From assembly GCA_016508695.1 (NCBI GenBank), contig VNKQ01000005.1:2450597-2514596 (forward strand): DNA of 64,000 bases, written 5' to 3'. Of the stretch, positions 46,246 through 56,413 are shown piece after piece. A model generated the notes under the pieces. It made no database searches. It was not told the DNA's origin and worked only from the letters and a program-made list of their open reading frames with translations. Both the position numbers and the translations under genes were made by a program. Numbering within the stretch: position 1 is the stretch's first letter; every line of letters begins with the position of its first letter. The DNA comes from Hyphodiscus hymeniophilus (Eukaryota > Ascomycota > Leotiomycetes > Helotiales > Hyphodiscaceae).

Positions 46246-46451
46246 GTTTGAACGGAGGACGAAAGACGGCTGTAAGCAAATCGATAACTTGTCAGATAAG
46301 GTACGCGGAGGTGAGAGAAGAAGTATTACATAATCAATGCACCAACTTCTTGCGGTTTAGCGGATCATGATCAATCGTCGGACCTCAACCCCGACCACAA
46401 CGCACCAATATATTGGGATAGCCTGCAGTATTCAACAAGGTCTACACAGAG
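46246..46451. promoter_or_regulatory. Short shared divergent promoter, FHA-kinase / basic protein
   Basis: Only 206 bases separate the two opposite start codons, so the two genes must share promoter sequence. TATA-like TATATTGGG lies at 46410-46418 on the plus side, about 40 bases before the plus-strand ATG. Co-regulation is inferred. Confidence 0.5.
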
Positions 46452-47195
46452 ATGGCATTCCGCTATGATGATCAATATGATAGCAACAGGCAGATTACTC
46501 CACCTCAAACAGACTCGCACCACTCCCCGTCACTGCAGTCGCCTCGGTGCGAAGAGTTTCTAGACCTCGAATTCCTCGACACGGAGCTACGCAAGCAGCG
46601 ACCTACAACACCTATACTTTCATCCGCTAACTCTGATTCCGATTTGAGAGATAGTATCGACGACTCCAGAGAGGTACTGGTCCGTTGGGGCCTCAGTGTC
46701 ACTGATATTGACCGCGCACGACGATGGGACCAGAAACCCCTCCACCACACTGGCGAGTCAATACATATGAAACTGCTCTCGGAGTGTGCGGAATCGATTC
46801 GCTGCGAATCGCCGTCATTGCGTCTACTGCATGATGAGTATGACAGGAGGATGGACGAATATAATCGACGAAGACAATTTGATGACGCATCGAAGAGTGC
46901 GCAAGATCGTGCACAGTTGGCTGTTGATCAGCTCATATCACAACTCTTGCTCCAGGGCAGCTCAATATATGATATGGAAAAATATCGTTCTGCTACAAGT
47001 GGGGGGGATGTAACAATGGATCTGATCGCTGAATACTGTGAGGACAAAATGAGGGAGCTAAGGCGGAAGAACGAACGGCGGTCGAGACTGGCGAAAATCG
47101 AACTCGCGAGACGGGAGCCTCGTCGCAGCGGACGTATCCAGAAGCTTCAGCGGAGATCAACGCGGTATACTACCAGTCAAGCCGAAAGACCTTAG
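46452..47195 (+). CDS. Uncharacterised basic protein, helical, with Arg-rich C-terminus
   Basis: Intronless, 247 residues. I recognise no domain. N-terminal third is polar and Ser/Pro-rich with possible phosphosites; the middle (about 75-200) is helical and charged, with REVLVRWGLSVTDIDRARRW; the C-terminal 45 residues are very basic (MRELRRKNERRSRLAKIE then REPRRSGRIQKLQRRSTR), good for nuclear import or nucleic-acid binding. The EPRRSGRIQ wording resembles tails seen in other uncharacterised ascomycete proteins. The frame is open from first ATG to stop with coding-like composition. Its position head to head with the FHA-kinase suggests a functional pair, for example a kinase substrate. That is inference. 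Confidence 0.68.
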   Translation: MAFRYDDQYDSNRQITPPQTDSHHSPSLQSPRCEEFLDLEFLDTELRKQRPTTPILSSANSDSDLRDSIDDSREVLVRWGLSVTDIDRARRWDQKPLHHTGESIHMKLLSECAESIRCESPSLRLLHDEYDRRMDEYNRRRQFDDASKSAQDRAQLAVDQLISQLLLQGSSIYDMEKYRSATSGGDVTMDLIAEYCEDKMRELRRKNERRSRLAKIELARREPRRSGRIQKLQRRSTRYTTSQAERP

Positions 47196-48761
47196 TCCAA
47201 CCATTGAATGAATGCGAATATGGAGCAATGCGGAAGGTCTCTGGGTGGGGGACAGATATTTCAACCATACAAAATGGAACAAATCCAAGATCTCCTTTGC
47301 TCCACAGGGGAAGACCTTCCCAGCAACAGGAAAAACAGCGCACCATGGCAATACATCCACACTCACAGTCTTCATCGGCGTGCTTTTGGAGTCAGTGGAC
47401 AGGGGGATAGATTTTGGTAGTCTATGTGCGGATGGCGAAGGATAGATAGGAAACACCACATGGAAAAGGGGGCAAGAAGAGTTGTGCATAAGCTCAGTTT
47501 CCTCGCCAATGGCCTGTGTTGACGGCCAGACAACCAAACTGTGCCAAACTGTGCCAAACTTGGCAATGGACGGATTGAGAATGGTATGGGATTTGTGTGA
47601 AGCAGCTGCCTGACTAGCCAGCCATTCTGTCTTGGGAAAAGAGAGGATTTCTGGCAAGCCTCAAAACGAATGAGAGACTGTAACTAGACTCTACCAGTAA
47701 TCAATCATTCCAAGAACCTAATGAAACATACTCATTGTAATATTTCCTACTTCCACCGGTACACTTTCTATGACTTTCAAGTCGATGTAGAAGCACTTGA
47801 TATAACTAACTATAAAAAGTCATAACGACGCTTCCAGTGGCCAGCTAGCCATACCGTTTGCCTGGACCGTCTTATGTTTGCGGAACTGATTATGGTCGCC
47901 TAATACTACGTAAATACGGCCGAAATGAGTTTACGATTGCATAACTGCTAGCACTAATGCTGATGGATGCCGCGGGAAGATATAACTTTCCCGTTTACAT
48001 TAGCACCATCTCGGGATATCGCCAGTTACCTGCTAGTTCATCCCACCAGCGATTGCCCACCTTTAGTATCAGATTGTCCAGTCCCTGCTTCTGTCGTGGA
48101 TATATGTCACAATTGGAGTTAGGCGGATTGAGGTAGAACAATTTGGCCGCTTGGTAGCTTTGCTCATTCGAAGTTACCTTTCGTAACATACGATAAGCTC
48201 AAAAACTAAGATCGCACCCTCAAGACAACAATAAACAGTTACTCGATGGCGCAGAATCAACCCACCACCTCCTCATCTTCAATAAGTCCTACGCAACCTC
48301 CTCGTCCTTTCCAGTCCACTCCTTTTCAAGGTGTGCAACCCTAGCATGTGCAAGTTGCAGTTTGTGCCTTGTATTTAATATCCTTCGTAATGTAGCTTGA
48401 AGGATTTCGAGTATTACAGGAGTGAATATGACAACAGCACAAAACGGTGTCAGTATACTTTTGTGCAAGGAATCTCAAAGAGTTGTAGTTGCAATAGCTC
48501 TATAGAACGCACGCTGATTATTGCTATCAGATCCATTTCATATCCTCAGGCAGCAGGTAACTTAGCTATTTTGAAGGCGCCTGAGTTCTTTCCTATATGC
48601 TCCTATCCCATCCTTCCGTTAGGTAAGATTATTACCAAGCTCGCTGGAGAGAACCTTAAACCCGTGCTTCTAGAACCTGGGGTTAAGGAACCGGCGGTCG
48701 TCCTTTATGATGCTGAACTGAAACTAGCATAATGAGGTTCATGCCATCATTCAATAGTCTG
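47196..48761. other. Gene-free stretch, AT-rich, with unconfirmed short frames
   Basis: 1.57 kb. A possible remnant runs on the plus strand: ATG at 48246 with Pro/Ser/Gln text up to a GT at about 48330, and a frame 48397-48732 whose end (ILKAPEFFPICSYPILPLGK) reads like protein but matches no family I know. CAAACTGTGC is tandemly repeated near 47537-47556. I do not call a gene. Confidence 0.3.
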
Positions 48762-50941
48762 TCAGTCTGTACGAAGATTCTGGAATTCGTACATCAAATC
48801 CACAACTTGTTGCATACTCGTCTGGTCGTATTTATCCAGAAGCTTATGTTTCTTCTGACCCCCGTCATTATTTGCGGGATGATTACGTCCAAACGACTTT
48901 GATTCCACTTGGTCTATGATAACCTCCGCCAGCGATGTAATCTCGGGCGCATGTCGCATGAACCCACCACATAATTCAGCAACCTTCATACCCTCAATCT
49001 TTGGTGTTAAATGACAAAGGTTAGATCGTATATCCCAGAGAGTTGTCCATGTACGAAGTGTGTTACGGAGAGGTGACATCATCCCAGATAAAAGTACAGA
49101 TTTTGATTGTTGAAAAGCCAGCGAATACAGAGCTATTATCACCTTAGCCATATTTTTAGAAGAAGAGCTATAATCACTCTTCTCCCTATAGCTCCGAGTC
49201 GCTATGTGAGGGAACAGAGGGTATGTCTGAGTGCTTACTTACCATTCACGATCGTGAATAAGTTGAGAAAGCTCAGCCGCGTGAACATTGTGCTCTCTAT
49301 TTCACGGACCTCGCTACAGCCAAGCAGCTGAACCACCTCCGATAGGACGGGCGCCCCTTCCGATCCCCAGCCGTGACTAGCCATTGTTCTGGTAAACTCC
49401 TGCCATGAGGCCGATTGAAAACATGGCTCTGGACATGTGAGCTCGAAATTTAGCTCTTGAAAGACTATCCTTGTGGCGTGTTGTTATATATAACGAATTG
49501 TGCATCCAGAAGGAAGACGTAAGTGAAGATGCTACACCAAGTCAGCTTTAGAAGGATCGAAGGCTGTTTGCTCATGGTCGCACCGAAGCATCTCCTCTTT
49601 CGCGATAAGGGTCCCCAGTCTAAAAGATACTGAGCAGAGTTGTTTGATATAGCGTCTGAGGTGCCACTTATGTAAAGATCTCGCGTTGCCTACAAAGGTC
49701 AGCGATTGGCCATCCTAGGTGCGCAGCAGTCCAGTATCTTACCGCAACGAGCATGCCGTGTCTGCTACGACGAATCCTTGTCTTTGCACTGTCGCTGCCT
49801 TCCCAGTTCTGCAGAATGCAGATGAAAAATGCTGCCTGGAGTTGTGTAACTTGGGCACGATTGCTTACAAAACAATCATTGACAGAGTTGGCCAGGTAGC
49901 TGGACAGCCATTTATCCTTAAAGATAGATTCTTCAGCAACTTCCAGCCAGTCCCTTGCACCACTGGCATCTTCTTCATTCTGCGACATAATCGCGCCGAG
50001 AAGGACCATTGTGGCAAGTAATAAGCAAGGGGTCTTAGTAGCATCAAATGTAGGTTTGTAGATGATTAGAGTATGCCGATACCAGCGATTCCAGAATAAT
50101 TTCAAGTAGTTTCTAATATTTGGGGGGCAGAAGAACTCAAGACATTTGGCGCTTGTTGAAGGCGTAAATTCGACAATGGCAAGACCTTCTCCTTTGTATA
50201 TACTTATCGTTATCCGAAATTCGTCCCATATCTCTTTTGTCTTAACAAATAGCGGATCTGCTAACCACTCAATTATTACAGATACCAATAAGCCAGTAAC
50301 TCCTGCAGGAGTTGTATCAATAGTTCGGGGAATAGTAGAGCAATACGCGCCAGCCATTTCTGTGCCTAGTGTAGGCTCACTCCCTGGTATTTCAGACCAA
50401 TTTAGCATATCAACTGTCGGGTCATAGAAGTTCTCGTCGGAAAAAAACTCAGCCGCCTGGCTAATCGTTGTCAGTTACTATAGTGGATCCAAGGTATCTA
50501 GTCGGGTTACTTGTAACCAAGGGGCGTAGTTAAAACTCGCTACGAGCCCATCCGCTTTCGCATTATTTTGTAGGAGGGAGTCAAACTTCTTCGTTGGACA
50601 AGGAGAATTTAAATTATTGTAGTTCGAGGTATCTAGGAAGAGGTCCATTGTCTCCGTTAATTCCCAGCCAGGAGCTCCAGAGTCGATGGTTAAATAAAGA
50701 AGGGATTCGGTAGATCAGGATAAGGAGGTGCAATATCAGAGAGTTCTGTAATATCAAAGGTAATAGACTCGCATAGTACCGCGGTATTAAGAATTTCATC
50801 TCTAGACAATCGTCGGTAAGTGCATACTTAGTCCCTGGCCGAGCATAGTGCACAGGGTGCTTCGAAATCGCAGCCTCGCTTGACTGCCGCGCAGAAGTCA
50901 CAAGCCTGTCTCTTTTTTCCGCGGCGGGAAGGTTCTAGCAT
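48762..50941 (-). pseudogene. Zn2Cys6 transcription factor, decayed (stop codon inside the zinc cluster, several frameshifts)
   Basis: The ATG at 50939-50941 opens a Zn(II)2Cys6 cluster with spacing C-x2-C-x6-C-x5-C-x2-C-x6-C: RQACDFCAAVKRGC then FEAPCALCSARD. A TAA at 50828-50830 falls between the fifth and sixth cysteines; VCTYRRLSRDEI follows in frame. Further damage: the frame changes by one near 50706 (NPFF to LTIDSGAPGWEL); the long middle block 49737-50408 is open and carries the fungal-specific factor domain (YLKLFWNRWYRHTLIIYKP, SGARDWLEVAEESIF, QLQAAFFICILQNWEGS); then frame changes around 49470-49680 separate LGTLIAKEEMLR, YVFLLDAQFVIYNNTP and FELTCPEPCFQ. The C-terminal block 48762-49151 has the typical GFMRHAPE. 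Intron borders (for example a donor at about 49737) still look intact. Clearly non-functional as a DNA-binding regulator. Confidence 0.85.
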
Positions 50942-51980
50942 TAAAGTACAGCTATTGAGCCGTTTTTGACATGTCTTCCAGTGTTTTCGAAGCACATCCC
51001 TATCATTGATCTCAACAGGCTATTCGTCAAACAAGAATCACGCTATCACATTACGAGCAATGTGATTTTGCATACTCACTTCCGCTTGAAGGAGCTGCCG
51101 CAAAAAGAACAATCAAATGCCCGATTGTCAGTATCTGGAACACGGCATGTCAGTACAATAGAGCATGACTATTACTTTTGCTACACGGTGGGCTACTTCA
51201 AAGGCTTACGGGAGATCAGATGGCGTTAATAGTGCTCAGACGAGAATACTTTCCCGAACATAACGGGCAGTAAAATAGTGTGGACGGCATACTAAGTACA
51301 GCTAGAGAAAAATAATTAAGAGCCGATTTCAAGGAAGATTTCGAAGGCGAACGAACACCCGGAGTACGATAGAAGATGTAGAAGAGCAATAGAGTCGTAA
51401 TGGCCTCGAGGAAGAATAATACAGGCACTCGGGTGACTTCATCTATAGGCGTACTTCGAATTCTGATCGAACGGTTTTGATCTATTCGTTGAGTAGCTGT
51501 TTTTGAAAAATGAGAGAAATGACGAGAGGAGAATAAGGGGAAAACCCCAGATCTCCTTTAAGGTTTTACCCCTCTGGAGGTGCGGCACGGGAAAACCGGG
51601 CCACGCAGGCAGTCTAAGTAATCATTTTTATTAGAATAAATTAAATCGGATGTAAGCACGGCTTGAAATCTCGTACAGTATAACCTTACTCTCGAAGCAA
51701 CGAATACGGGAAAGCAAGCAGTACTTAAAAGAACATAAACATCTTCAGCGATAGGTTGCAGAGCGATTAGCAGTAGCGGCTACAACTACGAATCGATCAG
51801 TGCTCGGTACTCGGAAAGGCGAGCACAATCGGCCAACGAGTAGAAAATAAGGCACTGACCGATTTGATCGCCCTACAAGTGCCATGGCGGGATAGGAGCA
51901 AGAACAGAAGTAAGAACAGCCACAGGCAATAGAGGGAAAGAAACGGGCACACGGGCACGCCAAGCAAATCGAGTCTACCC
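50942..51980. other. Spacer between regulator pseudogene and LINE relic
   Basis: About 1 kb. A GC-rich palindrome-like piece GGGAAAACCGGGCC near 51589-51602 in otherwise AT-rich DNA may be the 5' untranslated start of the LINE; that is a guess. Nothing else recognised. Confidence 0.35.
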
Positions 51981-52860
51981 TCACCGAGACATGTTCGTAA
52001 GACAGATCAAAACGCTAAAGGCAAAGGTCGCGGAGTTAACCTAGACCCAGTCATCCATCATCCAGAAATCCTCGGCATTCGACCTTTCGAATGCAGGTGT
52101 TGCCTATACGCCACCCGAGTAGTCACTAAGCAATGTTCAAACTCTCACTTCAATGGGCACGACGCCGTTTACGATGACCGATACGATGCTCTATACCATT
52201 GATACCTCTAGGATAAAAGGCAAAGATAGGAACAATTAGCACCCAGGAGCATCAGAAAAGCAATTGAGGAAGGTATACTTGCCATAGATGGGCAACCGGC
52301 TTGGCGCTGCGCTACAGTGACCAAAGATGCCAGCAATACCAAATGCTTCAAGGTAGCATACAGAGATAAAGCTGAGCATCATAGGGTCAATGAATCAGCT
52401 GTAAAAGGCTACCTCTAATACTCGGGGTGCTACGAGGCAAGCTCTATCCAGTGAAGGTGGACAAGGTAAATCGAACAGACGTCCTCGATCAAGAAAGAAA
52501 CATCTTTCCCGGGACTACCGAGGTATTTGGAAACGCGAATGAAGTCAACATAGCCAAGATCGCAAAGCTCAGCAGAGAGTATCGGGGAAAAGCACACGGC
52601 TTGCTCAATAGTAGTTTAGGTCACCACGGGTAATAAAGCAACACAACTACTACAGTACGATACTTCCATATTGCTCTGGAATCCGCATATAGCAGGGTCT
52701 GCAATTTACGGGCTGGCCCAACGCAATGGCAATGTTACAGCTATCAAGAAGTCAGGCACAAACTTGTGTTTGCACCAAGGCGCAGGAAACTTATCTGCGA
52801 AGTACGCCAAGTAATGCCACAGCCATTTGGAATACTTGGAAACAGTAGCTAAGTATGCCT
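51981..52860 (+). mobile_element. Degenerate Tad-type LINE (non-LTR retrotransposon), ORF1/gag remnant
   Basis: Broken frames on the plus strand match the ORF1 (gag-like) protein of fungal Tad-clade LINEs as I remember it: KAIEEGILAIDGQPAWRC, then VTKDASNTKCFKVAYRDKAE, then in another frame (52427-52630) KLYPVKVDKVNRTDVLDQER and VNIAKIAKLSREYRGKAHGL, then near 52725-52770 QCYSYQEVRHK, which corresponds to the zinc-knuckle text CYNCQExGHK with Cys to Tyr and Gly to Arg changes. Several stops interrupt every frame. I find no reverse-transcriptase sequence (ORF2) after it, so only the front part of the element remains, which is unusual since LINEs normally lose their 5' ends. The G-to-A type changes fit repeat-induced point mutation. 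Confidence 0.72.
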
Positions 52861-53438
52861 AATGCAAGTGACCTCATGAGTCGTTTAGCAAGAACTGCAG
52901 ACTGCTTCGCCGCATCATGCGGATTGAGAAGAACTTGCGATATAAACCCACTGAATCACGAGACTCCCCGCCCCCTCTTTTGCCCACTAACCCGAAAGCA
53001 GCCTCGTGCTTACACAGGTTCTACGTTAACTGCTGAGGATAAGACACTGAATACTTTGAGAATAGCCTCCAAACGACTTCCTACTAATTATTTTCCCCGA
53101 GAATTCTTAGATAATAGAACAAATGTGCACAAAAACATATCTAGACGCAGACTTGTTGTACGGGCTACATTTACATACCAAGGTGAGCATTACCGTGTAC
53201 TGGTGAGCATTCCATCAAACGACCATGTACGTAGCATGCAAAGCATTTGTAGTGTGTAGGGTAGCGATCGGCCTCTCAGATAATGGAAGACTTGGAGACA
53301 TAATACAGTCCAATCAGTAGTTTGGGAGTCTTGCTAACAATCTGTTTTTCTGTCATATTTTCTGACTTGAGCGAGTTATTGATGTCTAGCTATGCCTTTC
53401 CTCTTTGTCAACCATGACGAAATCATAGCTCGCGCCCG
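52861..53438. other. Tail of decayed region before the hydrolase
   Basis: Open frame 52855-53259 starts within the gag relic and runs on without a recognised domain; it probably carries the degraded end of the LINE ORF1 and unrelated DNA. Remainder AT-rich with nothing identified. Confidence 0.35.
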
Positions 53439-54218
53439 TCATTTATCGGACAGGGTGGCCACATATTCGCTGGTCGTCACCACGTTTCCGAAAAGCGACC
53501 AAGTAATGTCCGTTGCCGCGTGCTTCTGCTCGATGGAGAACCCCGCAGTAGCATCAGATCTATAACAACGCATTACTATCATATCCGATACCTCATGAAT
53601 CATACGGAGTGACTTACAATAAGGTAACCTGGTATCCACTGACGGGGTTTAGCTGATTTGGCTGTAGCTAATTACACGAAGACGATGCACTTACAGTTCA
53701 TATGCATATCTGGCTGTTGACTCTATGCAGGTGTTTGCCACAAGACCGGCAATGACCAAGTCAGTTACACCTCGCTGGCGGAGCTGATAGTCGAGGTCCG
53801 TGTTTGCAAAGGAGCTATCCACAATCAACAGAGTGTAAGCGCTACATGGCTGCGATACTTACCTGCCACTCCAGTGCTTGCTGACCATAATGTCCCCATT
53901 ATTCAAGTCCGGTTCCAATCCTTCAAAGACTTTTGCTCCCCAACTGCCCTCTTCGAATACCTTGTTTGTGTTCTGACCAGTCTGGAGGGCGGTGGGATGC
54001 TGCCAACCCTGGAAAGCAGTGGGCGTGTATTGCTGATGAAGGCAATAATAAATCGGAATCTTGTGCGAATGAGCAGCCTTAACCATCTTCTGAAGGTGTT
54101 TGACCGTATTTGCCTCCTTCAAAGAGGCAGACACGGCAGGGTACATTTTACCCTCTGGGTGAATGAACTCATTGTAGGGATCAACCAGCAGGATCGCAGT
54201 TTTAGGAGGGGTCGCCAT
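53439..54218 (-). CDS. Isochorismatase-family cysteine hydrolase
   Basis: Four exons: 53863-54218, 53695-53814, 53618-53638 (a 21-base microexon) and 53439-53559; introns 48, 56 and 58 nt; 206 codons, 205 residues, typical length. Catalytic triad visible: Asp in LLVDPYNEFIHPEG, Lys in VSKHWSGSSF, Cys in LVIAGLVANTCIESTARYA. The family includes nicotinamidases, isochorismatases, carbamoylases and some plant-pathogen effectors; no signal peptide is present and substrate is open. The microexon codes GYQVTLL, and only this splicing keeps the strand YELGYQVTLLSDATAGFS of the fold. The gene is intact even though both its left-hand neighbours are pseudogenes. Divergent from the MDR reductase over 870 bases. 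Confidence 0.86.
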
Positions 54219-55091
54219 GGTTCTGAAATGTCTTGGTGAATTGTAATTCGATCTTTAAGGTCCCTCGAGATTCGTTGCTGGATCATAATTCTCATCTTTT
54301 ATTGCTCAGAGGGCGAATTCCATTTATATACTTCATCCGTTTGGTTGTGCCTTTGAGAAGCTGTTATCGACCCGAGCTTTGGTCCTTAGTACTCCATATT
54401 TAGCGGCACACCCACGCTCCACTTTGTCAGCACCCTGCACTCCGCTACCCCGTCTCTTGCAGTGTGCAACCGCCCGTCCGCCGCTAGTGCGCCGCTAGTC
54501 CGGCAATCCGTCGTGCCAACCAGTATAAGTCAACCCAGTGATGAGGAGAACTTCAGCCATAAGTAGTGAGACAGAGCGCAAGCTTTGTAATGAGACAGAA
54601 CACTGGCTTTGTAATGCATAACTGTGAATCTCAGTCTTATACCGAAACTGTCCATATTAGATGAACCACTGCTAAAGAGTAAAGAGGAAGAGTCGATACC
54701 CAGGTACCTCGGAAAGAAGCTACACGTAAGCAATCCTCTTACGCGGGTCTGGACGTAATGTCATTTTCCTTTACGCATTTCTAAGCCAGAATAAAGTGAC
54801 TTCATACACTATATTAGATTTAGGATTACAATTGTTTGACCCGAGACGTGAAGGAGGTCGGGGGGGGGTCAGGTGATTATTGATCTCACGATGATGGGTC
54901 TAGCCAGGTATTTGCTCTAATATGGGAAGACGGACTTGACATAGATGAAGCTAGACTTGAGGTCTACCACCCTTGAATGACTTCTAGCGCATGTGACTGT
55001 TGAGTACACTCCTCACATCCGACTGAATCAGCACCATTACCGTCGTTGTTTGCCTTTCTCATCTATACACAAACACCTACCGTTACATATC
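54219..55091. promoter_or_regulatory. Divergent intergenic region hydrolase / MDR reductase
   Basis: 873 bases. Contains a G9 run (GGTCGGGGGGGGGTCAGG, 54856-54873) and a CTGACGTAA-like piece is absent. Two tandem 19-base near-copies (GACAGAGCGCAAGCTTTGTAATGA and GACAGAACACTGGCTTTGTAATG) lie at 54569-54616. No other sites I would defend. Confidence 0.45.
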
Positions 55092-56150
55092 ATGGGCGCC
55101 CGTCAAAATCTCACCATTCAGCTCGCTGAGCGGCCAAGGGGGGACATAATCCCTGGTCAGACTTTTCGGCAGGTAAGGTTGACAGCGCCCACGGTCAACT
55201 CGCTGTCCGAAGGCCAGGTGCTGGTGGAGGTGCTGTACCTGTCCCTGGACCCTGCTATGCGAAGCTGGATCAACGACGTCCGGTCTTATCTGCCGCCCGT
55301 GGCTATTGGCGAGACCATGCGAGGGACCGTCATCGCCCGCGTGCTGGAGTCGCGCTCCCATAGTGCCGTGGCAGGAGATTTGATCACCTCCTTCAACGCC
55401 GGATGGACAGAGTTGGCGGTCTTGTCCGACGGTCAGTTCGATGTCGTGTCCTCCTCCTCTATGCCAGCGAATGGCAAGCTTACCGACCTTATGGGAGTCC
55501 TGGGGATCACAGGCCTGACTGCTTGGATTGGGCTCAAACATATCGGCCAGCCTAAGCCCGGCGAGACAGTCGTGGTCAGCGGCGCGGCAGGCGCCACGGG
55601 CAGCGTAGTTGGCCAGCTGGCCAAGATCCGAGGCGCCCGTGTCGTGGGTATCGCTGGTAGCGACGAGAAAGTCCGCTGGCTGACCGAGGAGCTGAAATTC
55701 GACGTGGGCCTCAACTACAAGAGCTCAGACTTCCGAGAGAAATTCGAGAACGCCACCCCAGACTATATCAATGTCTTTTGGGATAATGTCGGCGGCGAGC
55801 AGCTAGACGTGGCACTCGGCCGGGCCGCCAAGAATTCTCGCTTCGTCATGTGTGGTGGCATCAGCCAGTACAACGCTGCTTTGCACGAGGGCCCAAGAAA
55901 CATCACTAACGTTGTTTACCAACGGGTACGTATGCAGGGGTTCGTCGTCTTTGACCACATTGAGGATTATCCCGCCGCGAGGGCGGAGCTAGCCCACTGG
56001 CTAGGTGAAGGCAAAATTAAGCGCAAAGAGACCATTATCAAGGGCGGGCTCAGGGTTGCCGAGCAGACGCTCGTTGGCCTCTTCAGAGGAACAAACACTG
56101 GAAAGCTGCTGCTGGAGCAAAAAAGTCCAAGTGATCCCGGTACAACATGA
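55092..56150 (+). CDS. Medium-chain NADP-dependent oxidoreductase (LTB4 dehydrogenase / alkenal reductase type)
   Basis: Intronless, 352 residues. Zinc-free MDR of the prostaglandin reductase/alkenal double-bond reductase group, which reduces the C=C of enals and enones with NADPH. Visible: N-terminal VLVEVLYLSLDPAMRSWI, GETMRGTVIARV, LMGVLGITGLTAWIGLK, the nucleotide-binding loop VSGAAGATGSVVGQLAK, DVGLNYKSSDF, VFWDNVGGEQLDVAL, RFVMCGGISQYN and GFVVFDHIEDYP. No zinc-ligand cysteines at the expected sites. The gene is visibly richer in G and C than the DNA on both sides, as are the SDR and the broken MDR nearby. The start is the ATG of MGARQNLTIQL; an upstream GTG frame of 33 codons is left out. 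Convergent with the SDR. Confidence 0.88.
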   Translation: MGARQNLTIQLAERPRGDIIPGQTFRQVRLTAPTVNSLSEGQVLVEVLYLSLDPAMRSWINDVRSYLPPVAIGETMRGTVIARVLESRSHSAVAGDLITSFNAGWTELAVLSDGQFDVVSSSSMPANGKLTDLMGVLGITGLTAWIGLKHIGQPKPGETVVVSGAAGATGSVVGQLAKIRGARVVGIAGSDEKVRWLTEELKFDVGLNYKSSDFREKFENATPDYINVFWDNVGGEQLDVALGRAAKNSRFVMCGGISQYNAALHEGPRNITNVVYQRVRMQGFVVFDHIEDYPAARAELAHWLGEGKIKRKETIIKGGLRVAEQTLVGLFRGTNTGKLLLEQKSPSDPGTT

Positions 56151-56413
56151 AGGGGTCATTGGCTTTTGGAGAGACGCAAGGTGTCAAATGGTACTTGAGA
56201 AAAAGAAAAATGTGGTCCCCTCCAGTAGGTGCACATAGCTGTGATCTCCAGTCTCGAAAATAATTCTACCATTGCTTCGATCTCGAGACACTAGAAATTT
56301 CTAATCAAGGGACCGGAAGTACGTATGAGCTGAGCGGCTTGTGGCCTGCCATAAGCCTTTCGCAACTATTTTTCCATTCTCAATATGTAAATACGCGCTG
56401 CAAAATACACCCC

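Noticed and set aside
47157..47657. 166-codon minus-strand open frame overlapping the basic protein's end
   Set aside because: No family and no coding-like pattern; a chance frame in intergenic DNA.
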